In this document: in pieces, positions 8,918 to 15,329 of the stretch
Layout: each line of letters opens with the position of its first letter
How positions within the stretch are numbered: the first letter of the stretch is position 1
Assembly: GCA_017438865.1 (NCBI GenBank)
Contig: JAFRUN010000001.1
Location: 1-50,219 of the forward strand
Direction of reading: 5' to 3'
DNA: 50,219 nucleotides
Origin: Clostridia bacterium
Lineage (GTDB): Bacteria; Bacillota; Clostridia; Christensenellales; CAG-138
The notes under the pieces: generated by a model
Databases searched by the model: none
What the model saw: the letters and a program-made list of their open reading frames with translations, nothing else
Told to the model about the DNA's origin: nothing
Translations under genes and position numbers: made by a program

Positions 8918-9364
8918 ATGGTAGAACTGAAGGCAATCACGGAAAATAACTTTTTGGATGCTTTTCACCTGAAGCTGGCGCCGAAGCAGGAGGACTTTGT
9001 GTCTCATCCGATCCGGAGTCTTGCGCAGGCGTATGTGTACCGGAACCAGTGTCAGCCGTTCGGGATTTACGCGGAAGGGAAGATGATCGGGTATGTCATG
9101 GTCATTTATGATTACGATATTCCGGAGTATGATATCTGGCACATGATGATCGACGCATCGGCACAGGGACACGGTTACGGCAGCGAAGCCCTGGATCGGG
9201 TTCTGGACTATATCAGAACAAAACCGTTCGGCGATTCGGACCGGGTCGCATTGACCTGCAACAGAAACAATCCGATCGCAATCAAACTGTATGAAGGCAA
9301 GGGCTTTTCCGCGACCGGAAATGCGGACGAAGACGAGATTGAGCTTGCCCTGACGATTCGGTGA
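8918..9364 (+). CDS. GNAT family N-acetyltransferase, BltD/PaiA-like
   Basis: 148-residue acetyl-CoA-dependent acetyltransferase. The acetyl-CoA pyrophosphate loop is seen as SAQGHGYGSEAL (about 94-105), followed by the C-terminal LTCNRNNPIAIKLYEGKGF block typical of the fold. The sequence style resembles spermine/spermidine acetyltransferases such as BltD, but the substrate is inferred only. The start is ATG 8918 with GGGGAGG 5 nt before it, 31 nt after the lipoprotein stop, so the two genes are probably co-transcribed. Confidence 0.82.
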   Translation: MVELKAITENNFLDAFHLKLAPKQEDFVSHPIRSLAQAYVYRNQCQPFGIYAEGKMIGYVMVIYDYDIPEYDIWHMMIDASAQGHGYGSEALDRVLDYIRTKPFGDSDRVALTCNRNNPIAIKLYEGKGFSATGNADEDEIELALTIR

Positions 9365-9371
9365 GGGAACA

Positions 9372-9599
9372 ATGAAGGTTTGTGCAAAAGATCAGGCCCG
9401 CGGCGACCGCCCTGCCGCGCACGGGAAGCGGACCGGCCCGGACAGAAGAAAGCAAAACGCCGACGCAAGGCCGGTGTTCATCGATCTGGACGACGCGTAC
9501 GGCGTTCCGTTCTCCGCAGCGGACGTTTCGCTGCGGACATACGGGGAAAAGGAGATCGCCGGGATCGGCGCGGAAAACCGCGCGCCGTTTGTGCGGTGA
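9372..9599 (+). CDS. Small hypothetical protein
   Basis: A possible 75-residue protein starting 8 nt after the GNAT stop, with GAGGGA just before ATG. The first 30 residues are basic and low in complexity. The second half (from RPVFIDLDDAYGVPF) has G/C-ending codons like those of real genes here. No family is recognised. It may be a genuine small gene in the lipoprotein-GNAT transcript or the remnant of a larger one. Confidence 0.3.
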   Translation: MKVCAKDQARGDRPAAHGKRTGPDRRKQNADARPVFIDLDDAYGVPFSAADVSLRTYGEKEIAGIGAENRAPFVR

Positions 9600-9639
9600 A
9601 GGAGACGGGTTCGATCCGTATTGATCCGGACAAGCCGGT

Positions 9640-10311
9640 TTACCGCAAGCTCTTCAGATACGCCTTGTGTTCGTCGGTTACCCGAAAGCTCTCGACCGCC
9701 TTTTGGATCGCCTTTTTATGCACCCATTCATCCAGCCGGCGGTTTTCAAAGTACGGAACCGTTTCGTCATAGCGCTTGGCGAGCGCCGTCGCAAAGAACC
9801 ACGCGACCATCATTTTAAGATAGTAATCTTCGCCCCGTTTGGAGGCGGCCAGTTCCAGATATTCCTCTTTGAAGTCCGCATCCAGAAACTCGTTCATCAG
9901 CATGCGCAGCCCGAACCGCGCGGTGTAGACGTGCTCCGACGCGATCCACTTTTCGATATACGGCAGCAGCTTCTGATGATTTTTGCGGAACGACTTCGGC
10001 GTCGCCTGATCCGACGCCGGCCAGCAGTCGACAAAGGGAAGAAACGCTTCGACGCCGCGGACGCATTCGCCGAAGTCTTTCATCATCGCCAACACGAAGA
10101 AGTGGATCAGGTTTTCCTCGTAATATCGGTGCGGCAGATCGGAAAGAAACGCGTCCCTGTCTCCGCTTTCAAACACCTCTTTGGCGATCTTTCGCATCTC
10201 CGGCGTGCGCACGCCGAGGATCGTCTCCTTCGGGATGTTCGGGACCAGGTTCGCCTGAAATTCCCGGTATGCGTCGTCCCGGACTTGCATCAGTCTGTCA
10301 TACAGCGTCAT
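9640..10311 (-). CDS. DNA alkylation repair protein, AlkD-like HEAT-repeat family
   Basis: 223 residues, all helical, matching the COG4912/AlkD family of DNA glycosylases built from HEAT-like repeats, which remove alkylated bases. FVDCWPASDQ near residue 95 occupies the place of the family's conserved Trp/Asp catalytic region. The segment YYLKMMVAWFFATALAK near residue 165 is also characteristic. Last gene of a three-gene minus-strand set, 30 nt after the GNAT gene. ATG 10311 has GGAGG 6 nt upstream. Confidence 0.85.
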   Translation of the reverse strand: MTLYDRLMQVRDDAYREFQANLVPNIPKETILGVRTPEMRKIAKEVFESGDRDAFLSDLPHRYYEENLIHFFVLAMMKDFGECVRGVEAFLPFVDCWPASDQATPKSFRKNHQKLLPYIEKWIASEHVYTARFGLRMLMNEFLDADFKEEYLELAASKRGEDYYLKMMVAWFFATALAKRYDETVPYFENRRLDEWVHKKAIQKAVESFRVTDEHKAYLKSLR

Positions 10312-10341
10312 TTTATACCTCCGCGGAATCGGTTAAACGGA

Positions 10342-10836
10342 TTACAGTCCGAAGACGAGATCGTCGCCGTCGCGTTCCGGCAGCAGCCGGAAGCCGAGCG
10401 ACGTGTACAGCCGCTGCGCCTTTTCGTTGCGCTGCTCCGCTGCGAGCTTCAGCGGCATATCCGGATCCGCCGCTTTCAGGATGCGGACCGCGAGCATTGC
10501 CGCGGCTCTTCCGTATCCGTTTCCCTGCCGTTCCCGGTCGATCAGAAAGCTCCATGAATACGCGTCGCCTTCGCCGAGCCATTTGCAGAAACTGATAAAG
10601 CCGACCGGCGTTCCCTGCGCGTCGCAGATGATGCACGGGACGTTGTCCTCCGGAAACAGATACGCTCTGCCGATCGAAAACCATGCCGGATTGACCAGTT
10701 CTTTCTGTTCTTCGGCAAGCCGGCAGTCAAACCCCGCATAAACGAGATCGTCCTGCGTTGCCATCGGTCTGATGCACACGCGCCCGTCGGACCACAGCGC
10801 ACGGTCGACGCGCTCCAAAGCAGATCGTAATGACAT
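10342..10836 (-). CDS. GNAT family N-acetyltransferase
   Basis: 164-residue acetyltransferase with the acetyl-CoA loop RERQGNGYGRAAAML (about 100-114) and the C-terminal AEQRNEKAQRLYTSLGF block. Substrate unknown. It lies between the AlbA_2 gene (13 nt gap) and the AlkD-like gene. The start is supported by GAGGAGG before ATG 10836. Confidence 0.82.
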   Translation of the reverse strand: MSLRSALERVDRALWSDGRVCIRPMATQDDLVYAGFDCRLAEEQKELVNPAWFSIGRAYLFPEDNVPCIICDAQGTPVGFISFCKWLGEGDAYSWSFLIDRERQGNGYGRAAAMLAVRILKAADPDMPLKLAAEQRNEKAQRLYTSLGFRLLPERDGDDLVFGL

Positions 10837-10849
10837 CCCCTTTTCCTCC

Positions 10850-11533
10850 TCAGTATTTCAGCCGGTAGGTCCTGCTCCGGGTATTGCCGCTTGCGACGAC
10901 GATTCCCTCGGCGATCAGCTTTCCGAGCACGGCGCGGACACACCGCGGCGCAAGTCCGGTCGCTTCGGCGATCTCAGACGTCCCGGCGATCGGATGTTCG
11001 GTCAGGTACGCGACCGTCTTCCGAATCCGGCCGCGCCCTTCGGGGCGTCCGCTCTCCGCGTCCGCCCGCATTTTCTCCGCGATCACGGCGTCCTCATGCG
11101 CCATGGCTTCCAGGTCCTTTTCGGTGCATCGGTAATCGCCCTCGCCGCTGCGCCGGTAGCAGTTTCCCGGGCTGCCGTTCACCCACACCGGACGCGCGCC
11201 CGGCTTTGCCCGCGGCACGCGGATCACCACGATGCGCGCATCCCCGACCGGCTCGACGGTGACGTCGCTTTCCGACAGGATGTCGACGCTTGCATTGTCC
11301 GGATCGTTGACCGCGGCCCGGAATGCATTGACCAGCCGTTCGGGATCCGGCAGCCGCACCGCGTGCAGGGATTTGTCCGCCCGCTCCTCCACGCCGAGCA
11401 GGATCAGCCCGCCGAGCGTGTTGGCAAACGCGGAATACGTCTCCCAGATGCTCTGCGGCAATCCGCCGATCGCTTTCTTTGCCTCGATGCGGTTGTTCTC
11501 CCGGTATTGTTCGAGATGGTTGAGATCGATCAT
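10850..11533 (-). CDS. AlbA_2-domain protein with winged helix
   Basis: 227 residues. The N-terminal AlbA_2 (Schlafen AlbA_2, PF04326) domain starts with the typical ESRIEAKKA-like stretch (NRIEAKKAIGGLPQSIWET) and contains FANTLGGLILLGV and the WVNGSPGNCYRRSG block. The C-terminus (about 160-227) reads as a winged helix, with SEIAEATGLAPRCVRAVLGKL as the helix-turn-helix. Many relatives carry a HATPase_c_4 domain between these parts, and that is absent here. Probably a nucleic-acid-binding regulator heading the GNAT/AlkD-like operon. The start is ATG 11533 because the promoter's TATAAT at 11561-11566 lies downstream of an alternative upstream start. Confidence 0.78.
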   Translation of the reverse strand: MIDLNHLEQYRENNRIEAKKAIGGLPQSIWETYSAFANTLGGLILLGVEERADKSLHAVRLPDPERLVNAFRAAVNDPDNASVDILSESDVTVEPVGDARIVVIRVPRAKPGARPVWVNGSPGNCYRRSGEGDYRCTEKDLEAMAHEDAVIAEKMRADAESGRPEGRGRIRKTVAYLTEHPIAGTSEIAEATGLAPRCVRAVLGKLIAEGIVVASGNTRSRTYRLKY

Positions 11534-11560
11534 ACTGCTCCTCTGCAATTCTCCGGTTCC

Positions 11561-11589
11561 ATTATAGCCGAAACCGCGCCGTAAAACAA
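11561..11589 (-). promoter_or_regulatory. Promoter of the AlbA_2-GNAT-AlkD operon
   Basis: Minus-strand TTGTTT (11584-11589), 17 nt, TATAAT (11561-11566). Transcription would start about 20 nt before ATG 11533. Confidence 0.7.
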
Positions 11590-11607
11590 CCGCGCCGGGC
11601 GGCCGCA

Positions 11608-11638
11608 TCAAAAAAGGACCTGCGGGGAGGTCCTTGTC
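11608..11638 (-). terminator. Terminator of the aldo-keto reductase gene
   Basis: On the minus strand AAGGACCT, loop CCCCGC, AGGTCCTT and a T-run, right after the reductase stop. Confidence 0.88.
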
Positions 11639-11640
11639 GC

Positions 11641-12753
11641 TTACTCAAACTGTTCCGCCGCCTGTTTTAAGAGCGCGCGGATCGGAAGGTGCTGCGGGCA
11701 GACGTCCTCGCACTGACCGCATTCGATGCAGTCGGACGCCTTGCCGCCCTTCTTGGTCGCCCAGCCGTAATGGCTTGTCGGACGGTTCGGGAACTTGATT
11801 TTGTCGTTCACGCAGCGGAAGATGCCGGGGATATTGATCTCCGCCGGGCAGCCCTCCGTGCAGTAGCGGCAGCCGGTGCACTCGACGAGCTTCAGCGACC
11901 GGATCATCTTCCGCACCTCCCGTATCGCCTGATGCGCCGCCTCGGAAAGCGGCTTTGCGTCCTTCATGAACGCGACGTTCTCCCGCGCCTGCGCAAGCGT
12001 CGTCATGCCGGAGAGAATCATCACGACCTGATCCTGCTCCGCAACGAAGCGAAGCGCGATCTCCGCGGGCGAGCCCTCGTTCAGCGCGTTGAGCGTTTCG
12101 ATCGCCGCGTCCGGCAGGAAGACCAGACCGCCGCCCTTGATCGGCTCCATGACGAGCACGGGCTTGTCGTGCTTTTTGCAGACGTCCAGACACGCCTGCG
12201 ACTGCACGTTCGGATCGTCAAGGTCCAGATAGTTGTACTGGATCTGCACGACCTCGATCTCCGGATGCTCGGTGAGCACGCGGTCCAGAAATTCCGGCGA
12301 ATCGTGGAACGACATGCCGACGTGCTTCACCCTGCCCTGCTTTTTGAGCTCCTGCACGATCCCGAACGCGTTGCAGTTCACATATTTGTCGTAGTTTCCG
12401 GCGAGCACCGAGTGGATCAGATAGAAATCGAAGTAATCCACGCCGCACGCGTCGAGCTGCGCCTGAAACAGCGGCAGGATGTCCGCTTCGGTTTCAAAAC
12501 AGCTCGAGGTCAGCTTGTTCGTCAGCACATAGGATTCGCGCGGGTAGCGGCTCGTAAGCGCTTCTTTCAGAGCCAGCTCGCTCTTGCCCTCGTAATAGAC
12601 GTGCGCCGTGTCGAAATAATTGAAGCCCGCGTCGAGATAGCAGTCCACCATCGCGCGGAAGTTCATAAGGTCCACCTCGCCGTTTGCGTCGAGCTGCATC
12701 CGCATACAGCCGAAGGCGAACTTTCCCTTCAAGAGATCCGAAAACCGTTCCAT
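11641..12753 (-). CDS. Aldo/keto reductase with C-terminal 4Fe-4S domain
   Basis: 370 residues. The N-terminal aldo-keto reductase barrel (about 1-270) shows the NYFDTAHVYYEGKSE region holding the catalytic Asp and Tyr, the lysine of LTNKLTSS, and the conserved histidine of DYFDFYLIHS. The C-terminal ferredoxin-like part (about 285-365) has two cysteine motifs, CTGCRYCTEGCP and CIECGQCEDVCP, enough for two 4Fe-4S clusters. Such fusions are common in anaerobes and probably couple carbonyl reduction to ferredoxin-type electron carriers. The start at ATG 12753 has GGGAGGT just upstream; a longer reading back to 12813 would run through the promoter. Confidence 0.92.
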   Translation of the reverse strand: MERFSDLLKGKFAFGCMRMQLDANGEVDLMNFRAMVDCYLDAGFNYFDTAHVYYEGKSELALKEALTSRYPRESYVLTNKLTSSCFETEADILPLFQAQLDACGVDYFDFYLIHSVLAGNYDKYVNCNAFGIVQELKKQGRVKHVGMSFHDSPEFLDRVLTEHPEIEVVQIQYNYLDLDDPNVQSQACLDVCKKHDKPVLVMEPIKGGGLVFLPDAAIETLNALNEGSPAEIALRFVAEQDQVVMILSGMTTLAQARENVAFMKDAKPLSEAAHQAIREVRKMIRSLKLVECTGCRYCTEGCPAEINIPGIFRCVNDKIKFPNRPTSHYGWATKKGGKASDCIECGQCEDVCPQHLPIRALLKQAAEQFE

Positions 12754-12783
12754 ACCGTACCTCCCGTGCAATGGTATATATCT

Positions 12784-12813
12784 ATTGTAACGGGAAACGC
12801 GCCGGCGTGTCAA
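12784..12813 (-). promoter_or_regulatory. Promoter of the aldo/keto reductase gene
   Basis: Minus-strand TTGACA (12808-12813), 18 nt, TACAAT (12784-12789). Confidence 0.75.
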
Positions 12814-12866
12814 GCGCGGCGCTCACATTCGGCGGATAAGAAAACGCGTTCACAATCCGGACACAC

Positions 12867-12954
12867 TGTCCACGTTCCTTTTCCACCTTATCCACCGACT
12901 TATCCACAATCCTTGTATTTATGGGAGTTTTTACCGTCGTTTGTATGTGGAAAA
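12867..12954. promoter_or_regulatory. DnaA-box cluster
   Basis: One perfect DnaA box, TTATCCACA (12900-12908), and near matches TTTTCCACC (12879-12887), TTATCCACC (12888-12896) and TGTGGAAAA (12946-12954, reverse of TTTTCCACA). A weaker CTGTCCACG lies at 12867. The first two abut and the third follows after 3 nt, all in one direction. No dnaA or dnaN gene is nearby, so this is more likely a DnaA-titrating or regulatory cluster than oriC. Confidence 0.6.
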
Positions 12955-12994
12955 GTGCGAAAACGGGCACAAGCGCGGGAAGAGCGGCGCCCGC

Positions 12995-13199
12995 GCTGAC
13001 GTGAAAGATCGCCGTGCGATTCTTTGCGGAGCTTCACACAGCGACCTTTCACGGATTATGAGGTTGGGGCATTCCTGCAGGGAGACGGGGCTTCTCCTTG
13101 CAAGTCTTCGCAGATCGCCCATAAAGGGCCAGATCGTTTACGGCGATCAGTTGATGGCTTATCCGGTACGCTGAAAGTGCTTTGCGCACTTTCTTTTTT
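12995..13199 (+). ncRNA. Candidate structured small RNA of unknown class
   Basis: This part of the 580-bp gap between the aldo/keto reductase and spo0A has no credible coding frame but a strong plus-strand terminator at its end (13173-13199). Before it are three consecutive hairpins. First, GTGAAAG...CTTTCAC with TCGC/GCGA inside (about 13001-13052). Second, a ten-pair stem TGCAGGGAGA/TCTCCTTGCA (13076-13085 and 13093-13102). Third, GATCGCC/GGCGATC (13113-13119 and 13142-13148). CGGAT/ATCCG can close the last two hairpins. It lacks the hallmark motifs of SRP RNA, RNase P and T-boxes. 6S RNA cannot be excluded. The 5' end and promoter are uncertain. Confidence 0.45.
13173..13199 (+). terminator. 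Terminator of the candidate small RNA
   Basis: GAAAGTGC (13173-13180), loop TTTGC, GCACTTTC (13186-13193), then six T. There is no T-run on the opposite strand, so it is directional, yet no plus-strand protein gene precedes it. Confidence 0.8.
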
Positions 13200-13298
13200 C
13201 GGTTCGCCGCAAACTATCCGCGTTTTTGCTCGGTCGCATACTTCAGTATAGCTCCTTCGCAAAGAACGCGAATTCTGCCTCCTTTCTTGACAATCTGC

Positions 13299-13327
13299 CC
13301 GCGTGTCGGATTCCTCCCGACACGCGG
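13299..13327 (-). terminator. Stem-loop after spo0A
   Basis: Perfect 11-bp stem CCGCGTGTCGG/CCGACACGCGG with a 7-nt loop, 6 nt beyond the spo0A stop. It lacks a T-run, so it may stabilise the mRNA rather than terminate it efficiently. Between it and the small-RNA terminator (13200-13298) I see no gene. Confidence 0.45.
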
Positions 13328-13333
13328 AAATAG

Positions 13334-14113
13334 TCATCCGGCTTTCTTACTCTGCTCTTCCATCAGAAGTTTGTCCGCGACCAGCGCGATGAATTCACCG
13401 TTCGTCGGCTTGTCGTTCTTGCCGTAGATGTTGTAGCCAAAGAGAGCGTTCAGGTTTTCGATCTTGCCGCGCGTCCACGCGACCTCGATCGAGTGGCGGA
13501 TCGCCCGCTCCACCTTGCTTGCGGAGGTGTTGAACTTCTTTGCAATGCCGGGGTACAGCTCTTTGGTAATGCGGTTGATCAGCGTCTGGTCCTCATAGAC
13601 CATCCGGATGCCTTCGCGCAGGTAATGATAGCCCTTGATGTGCGCGGGGATGCCGGCGACGAGGAAGATCGCCGTGACCTTTTCGTCGAACGATTTCGGC
13701 GCCTGCTGAAAACTCATGACGCCGCCCTTCGCACGGTCGTTTTCCAGCGTGTCCAGCGCGCGGTTCAAAATCGTTTCCGGCTCCACGGGCTTTACCATGA
13801 AATACCGCGCGCCGAGAGTGCAGCAGCGGCGGACCATCGTTTCGTTGCGCAGCGCGGAGATCACGATCACCGCCGGCGCCGCCGCGCCGCAAACGGCCGG
13901 GAGCTGCTCGAGCACCGTCAGCCCGTCGGTGTTCGGCATGATGAGATCGAGCGTCATGAGATCGTAGTGCTTGTCCTTGAGCTTCACGAGCGCCTCGCGT
14001 CCGTCCGCCGCCGTGTCGACCTCGCCGACGCGTTCCTCCGTCAAAAGATACCCTTTCATGAGATCGGTGAAGCGCGTGTCGTCGTCCACCAGCAAGATCC
14101 GCAGTTTCGTCAT
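13334..14113 (-). CDS. spo0A: Sporulation master regulator Spo0A
   Basis: 259-residue response regulator that switches on sporulation when phosphorylated. The receiver domain (1-125) shows the acidic pocket D10-D11-D12, the phospho-acceptor D56 in LDLIMPNTDG, and the conserved lysine in FMVKPVEP. The C-terminal Spo0A_C DNA-binding domain (about 145-255) is complete, with VTAIFLVAGIPAHIKGYHYL at its start, SASKVERAIRHSIEVAW as the recognition helix and NIYGKNDKPTNGEFIALVAD near the end. The length is normal. ATG 14113 follows GGGAGG. The usual neighbour spoIVB is absent. Confidence 0.97.
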   Translation of the reverse strand: MTKLRILLVDDDTRFTDLMKGYLLTEERVGEVDTAADGREALVKLKDKHYDLMTLDLIMPNTDGLTVLEQLPAVCGAAAPAVIVISALRNETMVRRCCTLGARYFMVKPVEPETILNRALDTLENDRAKGGVMSFQQAPKSFDEKVTAIFLVAGIPAHIKGYHYLREGIRMVYEDQTLINRITKELYPGIAKKFNTSASKVERAIRHSIEVAWTRGKIENLNALFGYNIYGKNDKPTNGEFIALVADKLLMEEQSKKAG

Positions 14114-14163
14114 GCCGTCCTCCCTTCGCGCACGTTTTGCGGCGCGCGTTCTTGATTACCTGT

Positions 14164-14201
14164 ATTGTACGATTTTCCGCGCGCACTTTATAGCGTGCGC
14201 G
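14164..14201 (-). promoter_or_regulatory. Possible spo0A promoter with dyad over the -35 region
   Basis: Minus-strand TACAAT (14164-14169) lies about 50 nt before ATG. At the -35 position there is no good hexamer but a dyad CGCGCAC (14180-14186) / GTGCGCG (14195-14201) with an 8-nt spacer. It could be an activator or repressor site. No perfect 0A box was found. Confidence 0.35.
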
Positions 14202-14241
14202 TTTCGCTGTTTATGGCGCATTTTTCGCGATTTTTGTCGGA

Positions 14242-14492
14242 GCGGGCTCGGCTTTGCTCGCGGCGGCGTTGATATGATCGGGAGATATGCGCGGTATCCG
14301 GACAACGCCGCCGTTCACCCGCCTCGCCGCTCCTCCTCTCCGCAAAAGGTCCCGCTCTGTTTTTCTGTTCGGTTGTAAACGCCCTCACAACGAAAAACCT
14401 TCGCTTACGACCTTTTGCGGGAACCGGCATGAAAATTCTTCTGACGGAGAATTTTCTTTTGATGCGGGCTCGGCTTCGCTTTCGCTCGCGGC
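14242..14492. repeat. Structured intergenic block with direct and inverted repeats
   Basis: The 444-bp gap between spo0A and hsp20 holds no convincing gene. Imperfect direct repeats (GCGGGCTCGGCTT...GCTCGCGGC, 14242-14264 and 14464-14492) flank three inverted repeats. These are CGGCGGCGTT/AACGCCGCCG (14261-14270, 14304-14313), a perfect 12-bp pair CCGCAAAAGGTC/GACCTTTTGCGG (14340-14351, 14409-14420) enclosing a GTTGT/ACAAC hairpin, and GAAAATTCT/AGAATTTTC (14431-14439, 14448-14456). It may be a MITE-like element or a structured RNA. Confidence 0.5.
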
Positions 14493-14495
14493 AAA

Positions 14496-14527
14496 ACAAA
14501 AAGAAAGGGCGTCTCCGCCCTTTCTTT
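14496..14527 (-). terminator. Terminator of hsp20
   Basis: AGAAAGGGCG/CGCCCTTTCT stem with a 4-nt loop; on the minus strand it is followed by TTTTTGTTTT. Confidence 0.85.
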
Positions 14528-14557
14528 CGTTTCTCTGTCTGCCGTTATCGACAGCCG

Positions 14558-14995
14558 TTATTCGATTGTGATTGAATGCGTCTCCGGCAGCTTCGGCTGC
14601 TCCGCCTTCGGGAACTCCAGCGTCAGCACGCCGTCCTCGTAGCGGCACTTGATCGATTCGGGACGCAGATCGCCCACATAGAAGCTGCGGCTCATGGAGC
14701 CGACGTAACGCTCGCTGCGAATGACCTTCTTTTCCTTCTTCTCTTCCTTCTCAAGGTTCTTCTCGGCGCGCAGCGTCAGATAGCCCTCCTTGAGATCAAC
14801 GTGAATGTCTTCCTTCTTGAAGCCGGGCAGATCCACGTTCATTTCATAACCGTCCTCCGTCTCATGGACGTCGGTCTTCATCAGATTTCTCGCATGCTTG
14901 CCGTAAAGCTCGCGCTCATCCGGCCACGGCACCACTTCAAAACTCCTGTCGAACAGGTCGTCGATCCAATTACGATTCCAAATACCGGGCAGCAT
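14558..14995 (-). CDS. Small heat shock protein, Hsp20/alpha-crystallin family
   Basis: 145-residue ATP-independent holdase chaperone that binds unfolding proteins under stress. The alpha-crystallin domain spans about 35-140 (from KTDVHETEDGYEMNVDLPG to GVLTLEFPKAEQPK) and ends with the short ITIE tail corresponding to the I-x-I dimer-linking motif. A lysine/glutamate-rich loop (EKEEKKEKKV) sits in the middle. Transcription is very probably under HrcA control through the CIRCE element at 15101-15127. The leader of about 84 nt can form a GGGCATCC/GGGTGTCC hairpin. ATG 14995 follows AAAGGAAG. Confidence 0.95.
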   Translation of the reverse strand: MLPGIWNRNWIDDLFDRSFEVVPWPDERELYGKHARNLMKTDVHETEDGYEMNVDLPGFKKEDIHVDLKEGYLTLRAEKNLEKEEKKEKKVIRSERYVGSMSRSFYVGDLRPESIKCRYEDGVLTLEFPKAEQPKLPETHSITIE

Positions 14996-15085
14996 AGGTC
15001 ACACTTCCTTTCTCTTTGTCACAAATCCTGATCTTTGTGCCCTCGGACACCCTTTAGGATGCCCTTCTTTCTTCTTTCAATACCC

Positions 15086-15113
15086 ATTATACGCAAGGTT
15101 TTAGCACTGTCAA
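15086..15113 (-). promoter_or_regulatory. hsp20 promoter
   Basis: Minus-strand TTGACA (15108-15113), 16 nt, TATAAT (15086-15091): near-consensus vegetative promoter, with its -35 box inside the CIRCE operator. Confidence 0.85.
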
Positions 15114-15127
15114 TAGGAGAGTGCCAA
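15101..15127. promoter_or_regulatory. CIRCE element (HrcA operator)
   Basis: TTAGCACTG, nine bases, GAGTGCCAA. The consensus is TTAGCACTC-N9-GAGTGCTAA, so there are two mismatches in 18. HrcA bound here would block the -35 box of hsp20. Confidence 0.88.
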
Positions 15128-15241
15128 ACGTCACAAAGGAAACACAATCGCCATAATTCCGACAAAATTGCCGAAGCGGACGGAGGCCTTTTTTCTCCCG
15201 TTCAATCAACCGGAGGTAGAGTGAAAAAGAATTCGGCTCGC

Positions 15242-15269
15242 TTGTTTTTTCGGAAAATGCAGATATAAT
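15242..15269 (+). promoter_or_regulatory. Promoter of the XRE-TPR regulator
   Basis: TTGTTT (15242-15247), 16 nt, TATAAT (15264-15269). The rest of the 334-bp gap between hsp20 and this gene (15128-15241) shows no gene. Confidence 0.65.
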
Positions 15270-15329
15270 AAAGGCATAAGATCGATCTCATGAAATGAAA
15301 AACAAACAACGGTTTAGGAGGATACAACC

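Noticed and set aside
9606..9618. tRNA T-arm-like sequence GGGTTCGATCC
   Set aside because: The T-stem does not pair and no acceptor, D or anticodon arm can be built around it.
12867..12954. Replication origin oriC
   Set aside because: DnaA boxes are present, but dnaA, dnaN, rpmH and mnmG are not near and no clear AT-rich unwinding element was seen. Kept as a DnaA-box cluster.
12941..13174. A 77-residue coding frame ending just before the terminator at 13173
   Set aside because: No ribosome-binding site, no family, and the frame crosses all three predicted RNA hairpins; a non-coding RNA explains the region better.
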